From Incurvaria masculella (Eukaryota; Arthropoda; Insecta; Lepidoptera; Incurvariidae), in NCBI GenBank assembly GCA_946894095.1, contig OX335647.2, positions 23,330,001 through 23,394,000 of the forward strand: DNA of 64,000 nucleotides, read 5' to 3'. The notes under the pieces are model-generated. The model did not search any database and was not told the origin of the DNA. It worked only from the letters and a program-made list of their open reading frames with translations. Below, in pieces: positions 55,630 through 64,000 of this stretch. Both the position numbers and the translations under genes were made by a program. Every line of letters starts with the position of its first letter. Position 1 is the stretch's first letter.

Positions 55630-58600
55630 ATGTCTTCTACAATAATTCAGTGGAATTGTCGTAGCTTAATCAAAAATAAATCTGATTTACTCCACCTTAT
55701 CAATAAACATCACCCTATCGTTATAGCAATTTCTGAAACCTGGTTAAAGCCATCAACCCACTTTAAGATTTCAGGATATGTTAGCTTCAGAGATGACCGA
55801 GCTGATGGATATGGGGGTTGCGCCCTGTTCATCAACAAAAAAATTCCATTTTCTTCCCTCACTCTTCCTGCCCGAGTTGATGGTATAAATGTTGTTGCCG
55901 TTATGGCAGACAATATAACATTTGTTTCGGTATATGTATCGTCTCCTACGCTCTCAACCACTCGATTTATTAAATCAATTTTTCAATCCATCCGCAAGCC
56001 TTATGTGGTTTTAGGCGATTTTAATTCTCATCACTCCGTGTGGGGGTCTGCAAATTGTGACCACCAAGGCAATAAATTGATTGAACTACTAGATGAATAC
56101 AACATATGCCTTCTGAATGATGGTTCACCCACAAGACGGACTCCCCCGAATCAGAATCCGAGTGCAGTGGATCTGACTCTTTGCACTCCAGATCTGGCTG
56201 CCCGTCTTTCATGGAAAATATCCAAATTTTCTCACGGCAGCGATCATTTTCCCATTATTATAAATATTCCTTGTCAGGCCCCTCCTTCCATAAATAAATC
56301 CCCTCTTCTTAAATATCGCTTGAATGAAGCTGATTGGGTGACGTTCAGTCTGAAAGTAGAAGAGGAGATGTCTAGTCTGCCGATCGTTACCTTAGACAAT
56401 GTTTTACATTGTTACTCCAAATTTACATCATTATTGATAAGCACAGCAGATCAAATTATTCCGCTCAAAAATACATCAAAAAATCATCGCCTTTCTCCTC
56501 CATGGTGGGATTCCGAATGTACCAAATCTGTTCGTGACCGTTCCTATGCCGAAACTTTATATGAAGAGTTTATGACTGATGAAAACTTTTTAAATTTACG
56601 CAAAATTCAAGCAGTTACTAAATGTACTCTTAAAAATAAAAAACGTAATGGATGGCAAAATTTTTGCCTTTCTCTCTCACCTAACACTTCATCTTCATTA
56701 GTTTGGCGCAATATTAAAAGGTACCGTTCTGTTTTCACGGAAGACAGTGCTTCAATACCTTCATCGGCTTCATGGAAAGACTCATTCCTAAATAAGCTAG
56801 CCCCCCCATCCGCCCCTACAGAAGATGAACTCCCGTCCCTTTATTCATTTGTTGGAGGTTGTACTCCCATGGAGGTTCCATTTTCATTAAAAGAACTCAA
56901 AATTGTTTTGAATCATGTTAAGGATTCTTCCCCAGGGCTGGATGGGATTCCTTATTCTTTTCTGGTTAAATCGAGAGATACAACCCTTGAATACTTTTTA
57001 CAAATCATTAATTTCTTCTTTGACTATGGGGTAATTCCTGACTCCTGGAAAACTCAAATAATCATTCCAATCCTGAAATCTGGTAAAGACCCCAATGATG
57101 GTTCCTCTTACCGTCCGATTGCTCTGTCTTCTACCTTATGCAAAATTACAGAACATTTAATCAAAAACCGTTTAGAATGGTTCGTGGAACACAGAGAACT
57201 TCTTGCTAAAACACAATATGGATTTAGGAAAAGCAGAAGTACAATGGATAGTTTGGGGATTTTCACTACCGATATTCGACTTTCTTTTTCTCGGGACGAG
57301 TCTGTTGTGGCTGCATTCCTAGACATATCTGCAGCTTACGATAATGTCCTCCTACCAAAGCTCAAACAAAAAATGCTAAATCTACATATACCAGAAAAAA
57401 TTGTTGCATATATTTTTAATATATTATCTCAAAGAACAATAATGTTAAGAGTAGAGGAACAATCAAACGACTCTAGAATAATCTGGAAAGGTTTACCACA
57501 AGGCTCTGTTCTCAGTCCTTTACTTTATAATATTTACACCCATGATCTTGACAGATCAATAAACTCCTTTTCACGTGTCCTGCAATATGCGGATGATTTA
57601 CTAATATACTCACCCCATAAATCTATTCCTAAAGGAGCTGAACAAATTGAATACTCGCTAAGATCTTTGAACACATGGTTAACTGAACATGGGTTGGAAC
57701 TGTCAGCCCAAAAGAGCTCTATAGTAGTATTCAGTAGAAAAAGAATTGTACCCCCTATCACTATCACATACAACAATACAATTATTCCATTACATATTCA
57801 AACTAAATTCCTTGGCATAATCCTGGATTCAAAAATGACAGGTGTCTCTCATCTAAATTATGTAATAAAAAAATGTGAAAAAAATATTAACATTATACGC
57901 ACTCTAGCTGGGGTTTGGTGGGGAGCTCATCCATACTACCTCAAGTTATTGTACAATGCAATAATACGAAGTCATTTGGATTACGGTTCCTATATTTTAG
58001 AACCCTGCAATAGAACTGCTCTTAATAAGCTTAACATTATCCAAAACAAATGCCTGCGTATTATAACAGGTGCCATGAAATCAAGTCCTATAAATGCTCT
58101 GCAAGTAGAATGCGTTGAACCTCCTCTTTATTTTCGCCGTCAGTTCTTGGCTGATCGTTTCTTGTTCAGGGCAAGCTATTTCTTACATCATCCAATAATT
58201 CCGAAACTAAATTTACTATCCCGATTTTCTCATACTGCGAAATATTGGGAAAAAAAGGCTCCCACCAGACTTGTAAAAAGTTATCGTAAGTTCAATAATG
58301 TCAAGGCTCCAGTATTCCGTTCTAACTCCTTACCAATGTTTTCATACCCTTTTCAAGTAGTTACGAGCAATGTAGAAGTAATTCCTTTTTTTGGCATTGA
58401 AAAAGAGTCTCCAAATGCTAATGAAGTCTTTCATTCCATCCTATCTGAAAACTGGGAAGGGTGGGAGTATATTTTTACTGATGCCTCCAAACTCACGGAG
58501 GAAGGCAGTGTTGGAGCTGCAGTATTTCATAAGAACAGCAACATCTACCAACTAATTAAATGCCCTCCAGAGTCATCAGTTTTCACTGGTGAATCAACGG

Positions 58601-59334
58601 CATTACTGGAGGCAGTCAAGTTTTCATTATTATTAAAAAAATCTAATAAATTTATAATATTTTCTGATTCCCGTAGTGCTCTTCAATCTCTCACTCAGAA
58701 CCCCTTTCATTCTAACACACAAAATCCTATTCCTTTTTCCATTAAAGACATTCTCTACAATAACCCGGACAAACAAATAGTCTTTGCATGGATTCCGTCT
58801 CACTCAGGCATCCTGCCCAATCACTGGGTAGATGATCTTGCTAAACAAGCTGTTCTGCGAGGGGATAAAATCCCATATAGAAACTACCCACATGATTTAA
58901 TTGCTCTCCCAAAAAAATCTCTTACTGAAAATTGGACCAAATTGTGGGCTAACTCTAGTAGATTTAAGGGTTCAAATTACGCCAAGATCCAGCCTAACAT
59001 CCCTGCTAAGCCTTGGTTTCATCGTATCAAAATTAATAAATCTTCAACTTCTATTATTTGCCGCCTTAGAATAGGTCACTGCTGTTCCCCTGTTCATTTG
59101 GCTAGACTTCATATTAAAGACTCATCAGTGTGCGAATGTGGCCTTGATGACGGGAATTTGGAACATATATTTTTCTGTTGTCCTCTTATTAATAAAACTG
59201 CTCCTTTATACGATTACCTTCCTCTACTCCAAATTCCTCTTCCTACCAATATTAATTGCTTGCTCTCTTCATCTAACTTTAAAATTCTAAAGTTACTTGC
59301 TTCATTTATCAGTGCAAATGATCTTAAATTATGA
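55630..59334 (+). CDS. LINE ORF2: endonuclease, reverse transcriptase, RNase H
   Basis: A 1234-residue polyprotein that nicks target DNA, reverse-transcribes the element RNA there and degrades the RNA strand. I use the ATG at 55630 since the frame upstream has no ATG and the endonuclease starts at once (IIQWNCRSL). The APE-type endonuclease shows SETWL, GDFNSHH and SDHFPI (about residues 203-208). The RT has SPGLDGIPY, LKSGKDPNDGSSYRPIAL, KTQYGFRKSRST, FLDISAAYDNV, GLPQGSVLSPLLYN and the catalytic YADD at 653-656. RNase H carries FTDAS (D951), the GEST glutamate (E988), FSDSRSAL (D1013) and WVDDLAKQA. A Cys/His segment (CRLRIGHC, CECG, EHIFFCC) ends the protein. All catalytic residues are in place. 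Nearest relatives should be I-group LINEs. Confidence 0.95.
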   Translation: MSSTIIQWNCRSLIKNKSDLLHLINKHHPIVIAISETWLKPSTHFKISGYVSFRDDRADGYGGCALFINKKIPFSSLTLPARVDGINVVAVMADNITFVSVYVSSPTLSTTRFIKSIFQSIRKPYVVLGDFNSHHSVWGSANCDHQGNKLIELLDEYNICLLNDGSPTRRTPPNQNPSAVDLTLCTPDLAARLSWKISKFSHGSDHFPIIINIPCQAPPSINKSPLLKYRLNEADWVTFSLKVEEEMSSLPIVTLDNVLHCYSKFTSLLISTADQIIPLKNTSKNHRLSPPWWDSECTKSVRDRSYAETLYEEFMTDENFLNLRKIQAVTKCTLKNKKRNGWQNFCLSLSPNTSSSLVWRNIKRYRSVFTEDSASIPSSASWKDSFLNKLAPPSAPTEDELPSLYSFVGGCTPMEVPFSLKELKIVLNHVKDSSPGLDGIPYSFLVKSRDTTLEYFLQIINFFFDYGVIPDSWKTQIIIPILKSGKDPNDGSSYRPIALSSTLCKITEHLIKNRLEWFVEHRELLAKTQYGFRKSRSTMDSLGIFTTDIRLSFSRDESVVAAFLDISAAYDNVLLPKLKQKMLNLHIPEKIVAYIFNILSQRTIMLRVEEQSNDSRIIWKGLPQGSVLSPLLYNIYTHDLDRSINSFSRVLQYADDLLIYSPHKSIPKGAEQIEYSLRSLNTWLTEHGLELSAQKSSIVVFSRKRIVPPITITYNNTIIPLHIQTKFLGIILDSKMTGVSHLNYVIKKCEKNINIIRTLAGVWWGAHPYYLKLLYNAIIRSHLDYGSYILEPCNRTALNKLNIIQNKCLRIITGAMKSSPINALQVECVEPPLYFRRQFLADRFLFRASYFLHHPIIPKLNLLSRFSHTAKYWEKKAPTRLVKSYRKFNNVKAPVFRSNSLPMFSYPFQVVTSNVEVIPFFGIEKESPNANEVFHSILSENWEGWEYIFTDASKLTEEGSVGAAVFHKNSNIYQLIKCPPESSVFTGESTALLEAVKFSLLLKKSNKFIIFSDSRSALQSLTQNPFHSNTQNPIPFSIKDILYNNPDKQIVFAWIPSHSGILPNHWVDDLAKQAVLRGDKIPYRNYPHDLIALPKKSLTENWTKLWANSSRFKGSNYAKIQPNIPAKPWFHRIKINKSSTSIICRLRIGHCCSPVHLARLHIKDSSVCECGLDDGNLEHIFFCCPLINKTAPLYDYLPLLQIPLPTNINCLLSSSNFKILKLLASFISANDLKL

Positions 59335-60717
59335 TTTTCTTTTATGTTTCGTTGGCAACTAATTTCAGAACCTTTTACACTATTTGTATATAGCTATGAA
59401 CTTTGACATTGGCGAAATGTGTTAGATGCACGAAAGCCATTAAAAGGGACCCAAAAGTAGGACCCTAAAAAGAAGAAGAAGAAATAAAAAAAACTTATAT
59501 ATTATTATTACATGGTTATTAGATATTAGAGAAATAATAAATTCAAAGTGCCATAGGGAGAACCGCGGCCTCCGAGGCACGCTCCCGCCGCCCCGGCCGG
59601 CCGGTACCGCCGCAAGCACTACATCCCGCAATTTTTAAATCTATAATATCTTCGAAAATATTCATTTAAATCATATGCTGTAAAAGGACCTCCATGGTAA
59701 AAGGCCGTATAGATCTATATTAAATCAACAATGTATTAAAGGTATTTAATTGGATAAGGATTAATGCTGTATTGGTTAAAATCGCTTCAAAAATCAGCCA
59801 TTATTTGTCGTAAAAAGTAAATGAGAAAAAAATGTTATTGTGGGATATCCATAAGAGATAGATAAATACCATCGCGGAGTTTTCTGTAGACCTTTTCAAT
59901 GTATACAATACTTAGTACATTATTTTGATAAATCTCGTAGGGTTCAGCCTGCGTTTGCAATGTAAGCGGAAAAAAAAAATTTTTTTACGACATCACATTG
60001 GAAACCTCAAAAATAACAGTATTTCTCAATTAATATATAATGGATGTATAATGGACTCATATTTAATGGATGTTATTATACATATAAACCTTCCTCTTGA
60101 ATCACTTTATCTATTAAAAAAAACCGCATCAAAATCCGTTGCGTAGTTTTAAAGATTTAAGCGTACATATGGGGATATAGTGATATAGGGACAGAGAAAG
60201 CGACTTTGTTTTATACTATGTAGTGATTATGTTCAACCAAGGAACTTGTATAGTAGTACCTATATCTAATAGTTCCGAAAAGTAGCTAAGATTCTCTTTC
60301 TACGTAGTATAAAAGTTCCTTGTGTTCGACATATAATATCCTGACGGATACATTTTTGATTCATAGAATCAGTTTATTATTTTGTAGATAATTCTGCCAT
60401 TGTCGCTTTTTGAGTTTATTGTTGTTGGGTGACTTGATATCCTTGTAAATCGGCACGTATTCTAATAAGTAGTAGGGACTGTTTAAGGCCATTTGTGTGT
60501 TTGCCTTTCCGATACCAACAAAAAAATAAGAAAAAACCAATACCGTTCTGTCAAACAAAAAACTGCACCAGCTGTCAAATTGAAAAAATAAACGCACAAA
60601 AACACAATTCGCAACAGGTACCAAAATAGGCAACATTCTGCAGTGGAATCAAATCAATCGTGTTCCCGACGTCGATGTGTTCCCGGCTCTAAAGTGGAGA
60701 GCCGCAACGGTGATGCA

Positions 60718-60819
60718 ATGTCGTACACAGAGCTGGAGCAGGGCTACCAGGGCCTGCGCCAGGCAGCTCCGCAGTTCTACGTCGGCGACGACGGGAACCT
60801 CATGCCGCTGCGAGATATG
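60718..60819 (+). CDS. First coding exon of an unidentified host gene
   Basis: A 34-codon exon from ATG at 60718 (MSYTELEQGYQGL) to a perfect GTAAGT donor at 60820-60825, phase 0. It is Gln- and Gly-containing, with no recognisable domain; VGDDGNLMPLRDM closes it. An in-frame stop-free stretch precedes the ATG but has no earlier ATG in frame; an out-of-frame ATG at 60713 lies just upstream. The next exon must be beyond the right edge because a copia element fills the intron from 60825. I do not recognise the gene; the exon call rests on codon character, start context and the strong donor. Confidence 0.5.
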
Positions 60820-60824
60820 GTAAG

Positions 60825-60966
60825 TGTTAGAGAGCAAAGAAAAAAGTAAAATGTAATCTGTCACTTGTCAAAAATGGCCTAGCGATACGGTTGTTGTGTG
60901 CTACTAATAAAAACTGCATCGGACGCAATCTCTCATTTAATTGCTCCTCGCCCCTAACTTGCTACA
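60825..60966 (+). repeat. 5' LTR of copia element
   Basis: A 142-bp segment starting TGTTAGAG and ending TTGCTACA, so TG...CA as expected, with an internal AATAAA (60905-60911) and followed directly by the primer-binding site. The 3' LTR is beyond the window, so the left boundary is inferred from the TG and from the exon donor it abuts. Confidence 0.7.
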
Positions 60967-60980
60967 GGTTATGGGCCCAG
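60967..60980 (+). promoter_or_regulatory. Primer-binding site for initiator tRNA-Met
   Basis: GGTTATGGGCCCAG is the exact complement of the anticodon-arm sequence CTGGGCCCATAACC of eukaryotic initiator tRNA-Met. Copia-type elements prime from an internally cleaved (half) initiator tRNA-Met, so this is the minus-strand priming site. It starts right after the LTR end. Confidence 0.9.
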
Positions 60981-61154
60981 TAGGCATGAACCACTGCTAA
61001 ATGCACGAAGTTCGTGTCGGGCGAGTGAGCAAGGGCAAATTGGTTCCGACCCGTTCGAAAGGCGCGGTGGGGACCGGCGGCTGCGGTGCAGTAAGTAAAA
61101 CGGAACGGGTCGTTCAAACGGCGTCCTCGGACCGGTTGAAGAGCCGAAGACATC

Positions 61155-64000
61155 ATGGAGCAATTCGGTGTGGCTCAAGCGGTGATGACCCCGATCAGGC
61201 TGGTGGGTGTCAGAAATTGGAATTCCTGGAAGTTTCAAATGAAGGTATTGCTTAAGGCAGCAGATCTGATGGGTATAGTGGATGGGACCACGGCGGTACC
61301 GACAGAGGCGGAATCTACTAGCGCATGGTTGAAACAGGACGCAAAAGCGCAGAGTATGTTGGTTACGAGGTTAACCGAAGAAGTGATGACACATATACTA
61401 ACGTGTGAAACATCAGCGGACATGTGGAGAAAATTATTGTCTGTATTTGAACAGAAATCAGCAACAAGCGTGCACCTAATTCATCAAAAGTACTTTAGTT
61501 TTAAGTACGACGGCGGCGGGATGGCACTTTTCTTATCCAAGATTCAGGACTTGGTGAACCAGTTGAAACAGCTTGGAGAGGAAATCTCGGACAAAATGAC
61601 GATGACAAAAATTCTTATGTCGCTTCCAGAACAGTACAAGCACTTTATATCTGCCTGGGAGTCCGTCAGTGAACCTCGGCTGGAAGATTTGATAGCGCGC
61701 TTGATGACTGAGGAAGAGCGGATGAAGAATGACGATAGCGGCAGTGAAGCGGTCGCGTTGGCTGCAACATGTTATGGTTGTGGTAAGAAAGGACACATCA
61801 AGAGGTATTGCAAAAATCAAACGCAGCGAGAAGGAAACACGAGTAAGAAAGAAGAACGAAAGTGCTATTTTTGCAAAAAGCCTGGCCACCTAATGGCAGA
61901 TTGTTATTTGAGGAAGAAAGCTACTCCCAAGGCTTTCGTGTGCTCAGGAATGAGTGCTGATGAGAATTTATGGGTGCTCGATACAGGAGCAAGTGATCAT
62001 ATGACTCCAAGAAAATCGTGGCTCGGGGATTTTAAAGAGTTTGATGAACCAAAACTCGTTGTAATTGGCGATGGAAGTGAGCTACAGGCGAAAGGCTATG
62101 GTACAGTTCGAATCAAAGCCTACGATGGTTTTAAATGGAATCAGATGGTAATACAGAGAGTACTATATGTTCCGGGTTTAAAAGCAAACCTGTTCTCAGG
62201 AGGAGTGGCTCTTGACAAGGGATATAAAATGATGCTGGACAACAAAGTATGCAGATTCTTGGAAGGTGGCATAACGGTGGCAGTGGGGGAAAGATCTGAG
62301 AAACTATACGTAATGAGCTTCCAAACGTACATCGAAGCGTCGTCAGCCAATATCGGAACAGTCAAAGATAGTCTTACAATTTGGCACGAGAAAATGGTTC
62401 ACCAGAACATGGACCAGATAAAGAAAGTACTTGTGAGTAACAACGTAAAGTATGAGATTCCAGAAGATGATAAATGTGTGGCGTGTATACAAGGTAAGCA
62501 TGCACGAAAACCATTTCCTAAGAGTGAGTCGAAGAGTTCACGTCCGGGAGAACTGATACATGCTGATCTATGTGGACCGATGGAGGTGCAGTCTGTTGGC
62601 GGTTCTCGATACTTTTTAGTAATGAAAGACGATTATTCTCATTTTAGAACTGTTTATTTCCTGAAGAAAAAGTCTGAAGCACCAGATGATTTGAGATTTT
62701 TTATAACGTCGACATGGAAAAATAATACCGAAATAAGGACTCTTCGAACTGACAATGGAACAGAAATAGTAAATGACAAAGTAAAGAAACTCCTACAAGA
62801 AGAAGGTATTAGACACGAAACTACCGTAGCGTATACAGCACAGCAGAATGGTCGAGCAGAGAGAGAAATGAGAACAATAGTAGAGGCCGCGCGCACATTA
62901 TTACTGGCCAAAAACCTAGGAAAGGAACTGTGGGCAGAGGCAGTCAACACGGTTGTATTTGTCATAAATCGTACGGGGACGAGCACTGAAAAAGGTAGAA
63001 CTCCTTTTGAAATGTATACGAATAAATATTTCAATATTCAGACATTGAAAGTTTTTGGATCAGAAGTATTTGTTCATGTGCCGAAGCAGAAACGAAAAAA
63101 ATGGGACCCTAAAAGTAAACCAGCACTATTTGTTGGCTACGGAGAGCTCACCAAGGGTTATAGAGTATATTATCCAGAAAGGAAGCAAGTCGATTATGCT
63201 CGAGACGTAATTTTTGCAACTTCAAAGAAACAGAAAACGGAAATACCAATAACAGAGGAAATAGTGGTGAAAATATTTGATACTAAACCTGAAGAAGAAA
63301 CTGAAACGGAGCAAACCCAAGGTCATACGGAAATTATCCACGAGAACCAGCAGCAGAATAATTACGAGTCTCAATGTTCAGACGGCGATGAGGAGCACGA
63401 AATTTCTGAGGAAGAAAGGGAAAAAAAGAGACCGAAACGTAATTCGAAACTACCACGGCGGTTCGATGACTATGAGATGTGTATGGTGTCAAACTGCAAC
63501 GAACCTGTGACCTACAATGAAGCCAAGGAAAGTGAAAGTTCGTCTAAGTGGGAAAATGCTATGAAGAAAGAATTAGCGGCTCTACATGAAAACAATACTT
63601 GGACTTTAATCGAAAATTCGAGTCTACCTAAGGACTGTTGTGTGGTGCAAAGTAAATGGGTATTTAAGGAGAAACAAGAGGACTGCGGACAGAAAGTTTT
63701 TAAAGCAAGGCTTGTAGCCAAAGGTTTTCAACAAAAAGGCATTGATGATGTATATTCTCCGGTAGCTAAGCTTACTACTATTCGCACCATGTTAGCAGTG
63801 AGTACATGTAAGAAAATGAAAGTTCATCAGATGGATGTTTGTAGTGCATTTTTATACGGTAACATAAAAGGTGATGTATACATGGAACTACCTGATGGCT
63901 GTTCTTTCGAGTCAAATAAAATATGTAAATTAAATAAATCCATTTACGGATTGAAAGGCTCACCCAAGTGTTGGAATGAAAAGTTTGATGAGACAATGAT
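61155..64000 (+). CDS. Ty1/copia Gag-Pol polyprotein, runs off the right edge
   Basis: One uninterrupted frame from ATG at 61155 to the window end (948 codons seen). Gag begins MEQFGVAQAVMTPIRLVGVR and contains two CCHC knuckles, CYGCGKKGHIKRYC and CYFCKKPGHLMADC. The aspartic protease follows (WVLDTGASDHMTPR). The integrase has the zinc-binding region WHEKMVHQNMDQIKK with CVACIQGKH, and the catalytic DxD-E series ADLCGPM, RTDNGTEIV and QQNGRAERE; a GKGYRVY-like segment (GELTKGYRVYYPERK) ends it. RT starts WENAMKKELAALHENNTW, then ARLVAKGFQQKGIDD, HQMDVCSAFLYGNI and LNKSIYGLKGSPKCW; the YVDD box and RNase H are beyond the edge. Domain order protease-integrase-RT identifies Ty1/copia. The frame is intact as far as visible, suggesting a young insertion. 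Confidence 0.95.
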   Translation, partial: MEQFGVAQAVMTPIRLVGVRNWNSWKFQMKVLLKAADLMGIVDGTTAVPTEAESTSAWLKQDAKAQSMLVTRLTEEVMTHILTCETSADMWRKLLSVFEQKSATSVHLIHQKYFSFKYDGGGMALFLSKIQDLVNQLKQLGEEISDKMTMTKILMSLPEQYKHFISAWESVSEPRLEDLIARLMTEEERMKNDDSGSEAVALAATCYGCGKKGHIKRYCKNQTQREGNTSKKEERKCYFCKKPGHLMADCYLRKKATPKAFVCSGMSADENLWVLDTGASDHMTPRKSWLGDFKEFDEPKLVVIGDGSELQAKGYGTVRIKAYDGFKWNQMVIQRVLYVPGLKANLFSGGVALDKGYKMMLDNKVCRFLEGGITVAVGERSEKLYVMSFQTYIEASSANIGTVKDSLTIWHEKMVHQNMDQIKKVLVSNNVKYEIPEDDKCVACIQGKHARKPFPKSESKSSRPGELIHADLCGPMEVQSVGGSRYFLVMKDDYSHFRTVYFLKKKSEAPDDLRFFITSTWKNNTEIRTLRTDNGTEIVNDKVKKLLQEEGIRHETTVAYTAQQNGRAEREMRTIVEAARTLLLAKNLGKELWAEAVNTVVFVINRTGTSTEKGRTPFEMYTNKYFNIQTLKVFGSEVFVHVPKQKRKKWDPKSKPALFVGYGELTKGYRVYYPERKQVDYARDVIFATSKKQKTEIPITEEIVVKIFDTKPEEETETEQTQGHTEIIHENQQQNNYESQCSDGDEEHEISEEEREKKRPKRNSKLPRRFDDYEMCMVSNCNEPVTYNEAKESESSSKWENAMKKELAALHENNTWTLIENSSLPKDCCVVQSKWVFKEKQEDCGQKVFKARLVAKGFQQKGIDDVYSPVAKLTTIRTMLAVSTCKKMKVHQMDVCSAFLYGNIKGDVYMELPDGCSFESNKICKLNKSIYGLKGSPKCWNEKFDETM

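Larger units (their letters stand above)
53364..59480 (+). mobile_element. Intact I-type non-LTR retrotransposon with RNase H
   Basis: A 6.1-kb element comprising a 5'UTR, ORF1, a 374-bp inter-ORF spacer, ORF2 and a 3' end of GAAGAAGAAGAA. The 11-bp GAAATAAAAAA flanks it at 53353-53363 and 59481-59491 and may be the target-site duplication; the motif is simple, so chance is possible. Both ORFs are open, which suggests recent activity. The endonuclease-RT-RNase H order places it in the I group of LINEs. It lies inside the Helitron-like element. Confidence 0.85.
53240..60226 (-). mobile_element. Helitron-like element split by a LINE insertion
   Basis: Read on the minus strand, the right part begins TCACTACATAGTATAAAAC and continues AAAGTCGCTTTCTCTGTCC and ACGGATTTTGATGCGG, a start I recognise from insect Helitron-like repeats. 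The left part ends in a perfect hairpin (GCCCGT and ACGGGC) followed by TGCTAG and a host T at 53239. The two parts, about 110 bp on the left and 735 bp on the right, make an element of about 860 bp without coding capacity. The 6.1-kb LINE at 53364-59480 interrupts it. Confidence 0.75.

Noticed and set aside
55194..55664. 156-codon plus-strand ORF between LINE ORF1 and ORF2
   Set aside because: It overlaps the ends of both real ORFs in another frame, has biased hydrophobic composition from AT-rich spacer and shows no domain.

Overview
The window looks like nuclear DNA of an insect, most probably a moth or butterfly. Genes have spliced exons with GT-AG junctions and AATAAA signals. The intergenic DNA is packed with dispersed repeats that I recognise as typical of Lepidoptera: a roughly 290-bp repeat that starts with a CCGGCCAAGTGCGAG-like end and carries a GACG microsatellite, Helitron-like elements, TTAA-flanked MITEs and tRNA-derived SINEs. 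The species cannot be told from the sequence.

Layout. Positions 470-4862 are a 16-bp-unit satellite with clear higher-order structure. Positions 4.9-13.9 kb are repeat-rich and contain several MITEs and SINEs plus one possible terminal exon at 11086-11317. At 13921-14371 (minus strand) lies the first coding exon of an adenosine receptor-like GPCR; its remaining exons are not in view. Positions 15-24 kb hold no convincing host gene but contain a 1.45-kb TIR element, a decayed jockey-type reverse transcriptase fragment and a 2.5-kb composite TIR element built of nested repeats.

From 24.6 to 52.1 kb are four genes whose coding sequences can be assembled completely: a KLHDC10-type kelch protein (minus, 5 exons, 399 aa), the peroxisomal import receptor PEX5 (plus, one coding exon, 534 aa), the tRNA-Ser Um44 methyltransferase TRMT44 (minus, 4 exons, 599 aa) and an unidentified coiled-coil protein (plus, 6 exons, 245 aa). 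KLHDC10/PEX5 and TRMT44/coiled-coil are divergent pairs; PEX5/TRMT44 are convergent. Nothing suggests the four act in one pathway; this is ordinary gene-dense euchromatin.

From 53.2 kb rightwards mobile DNA dominates. An apparently intact 6.1-kb non-LTR retrotransposon with RNase H (ORF1 and ORF2 both open, putative target-site duplication visible) sits inside a Helitron-like element. At 60.7 kb is the first coding exon of an unidentified host gene. A Ty1/copia retrotransposon with a primer site complementary to the anticodon arm of initiator tRNA-Met is inserted just after that exon's splice donor. Its single gag-pol frame stays open to the right edge of the window.
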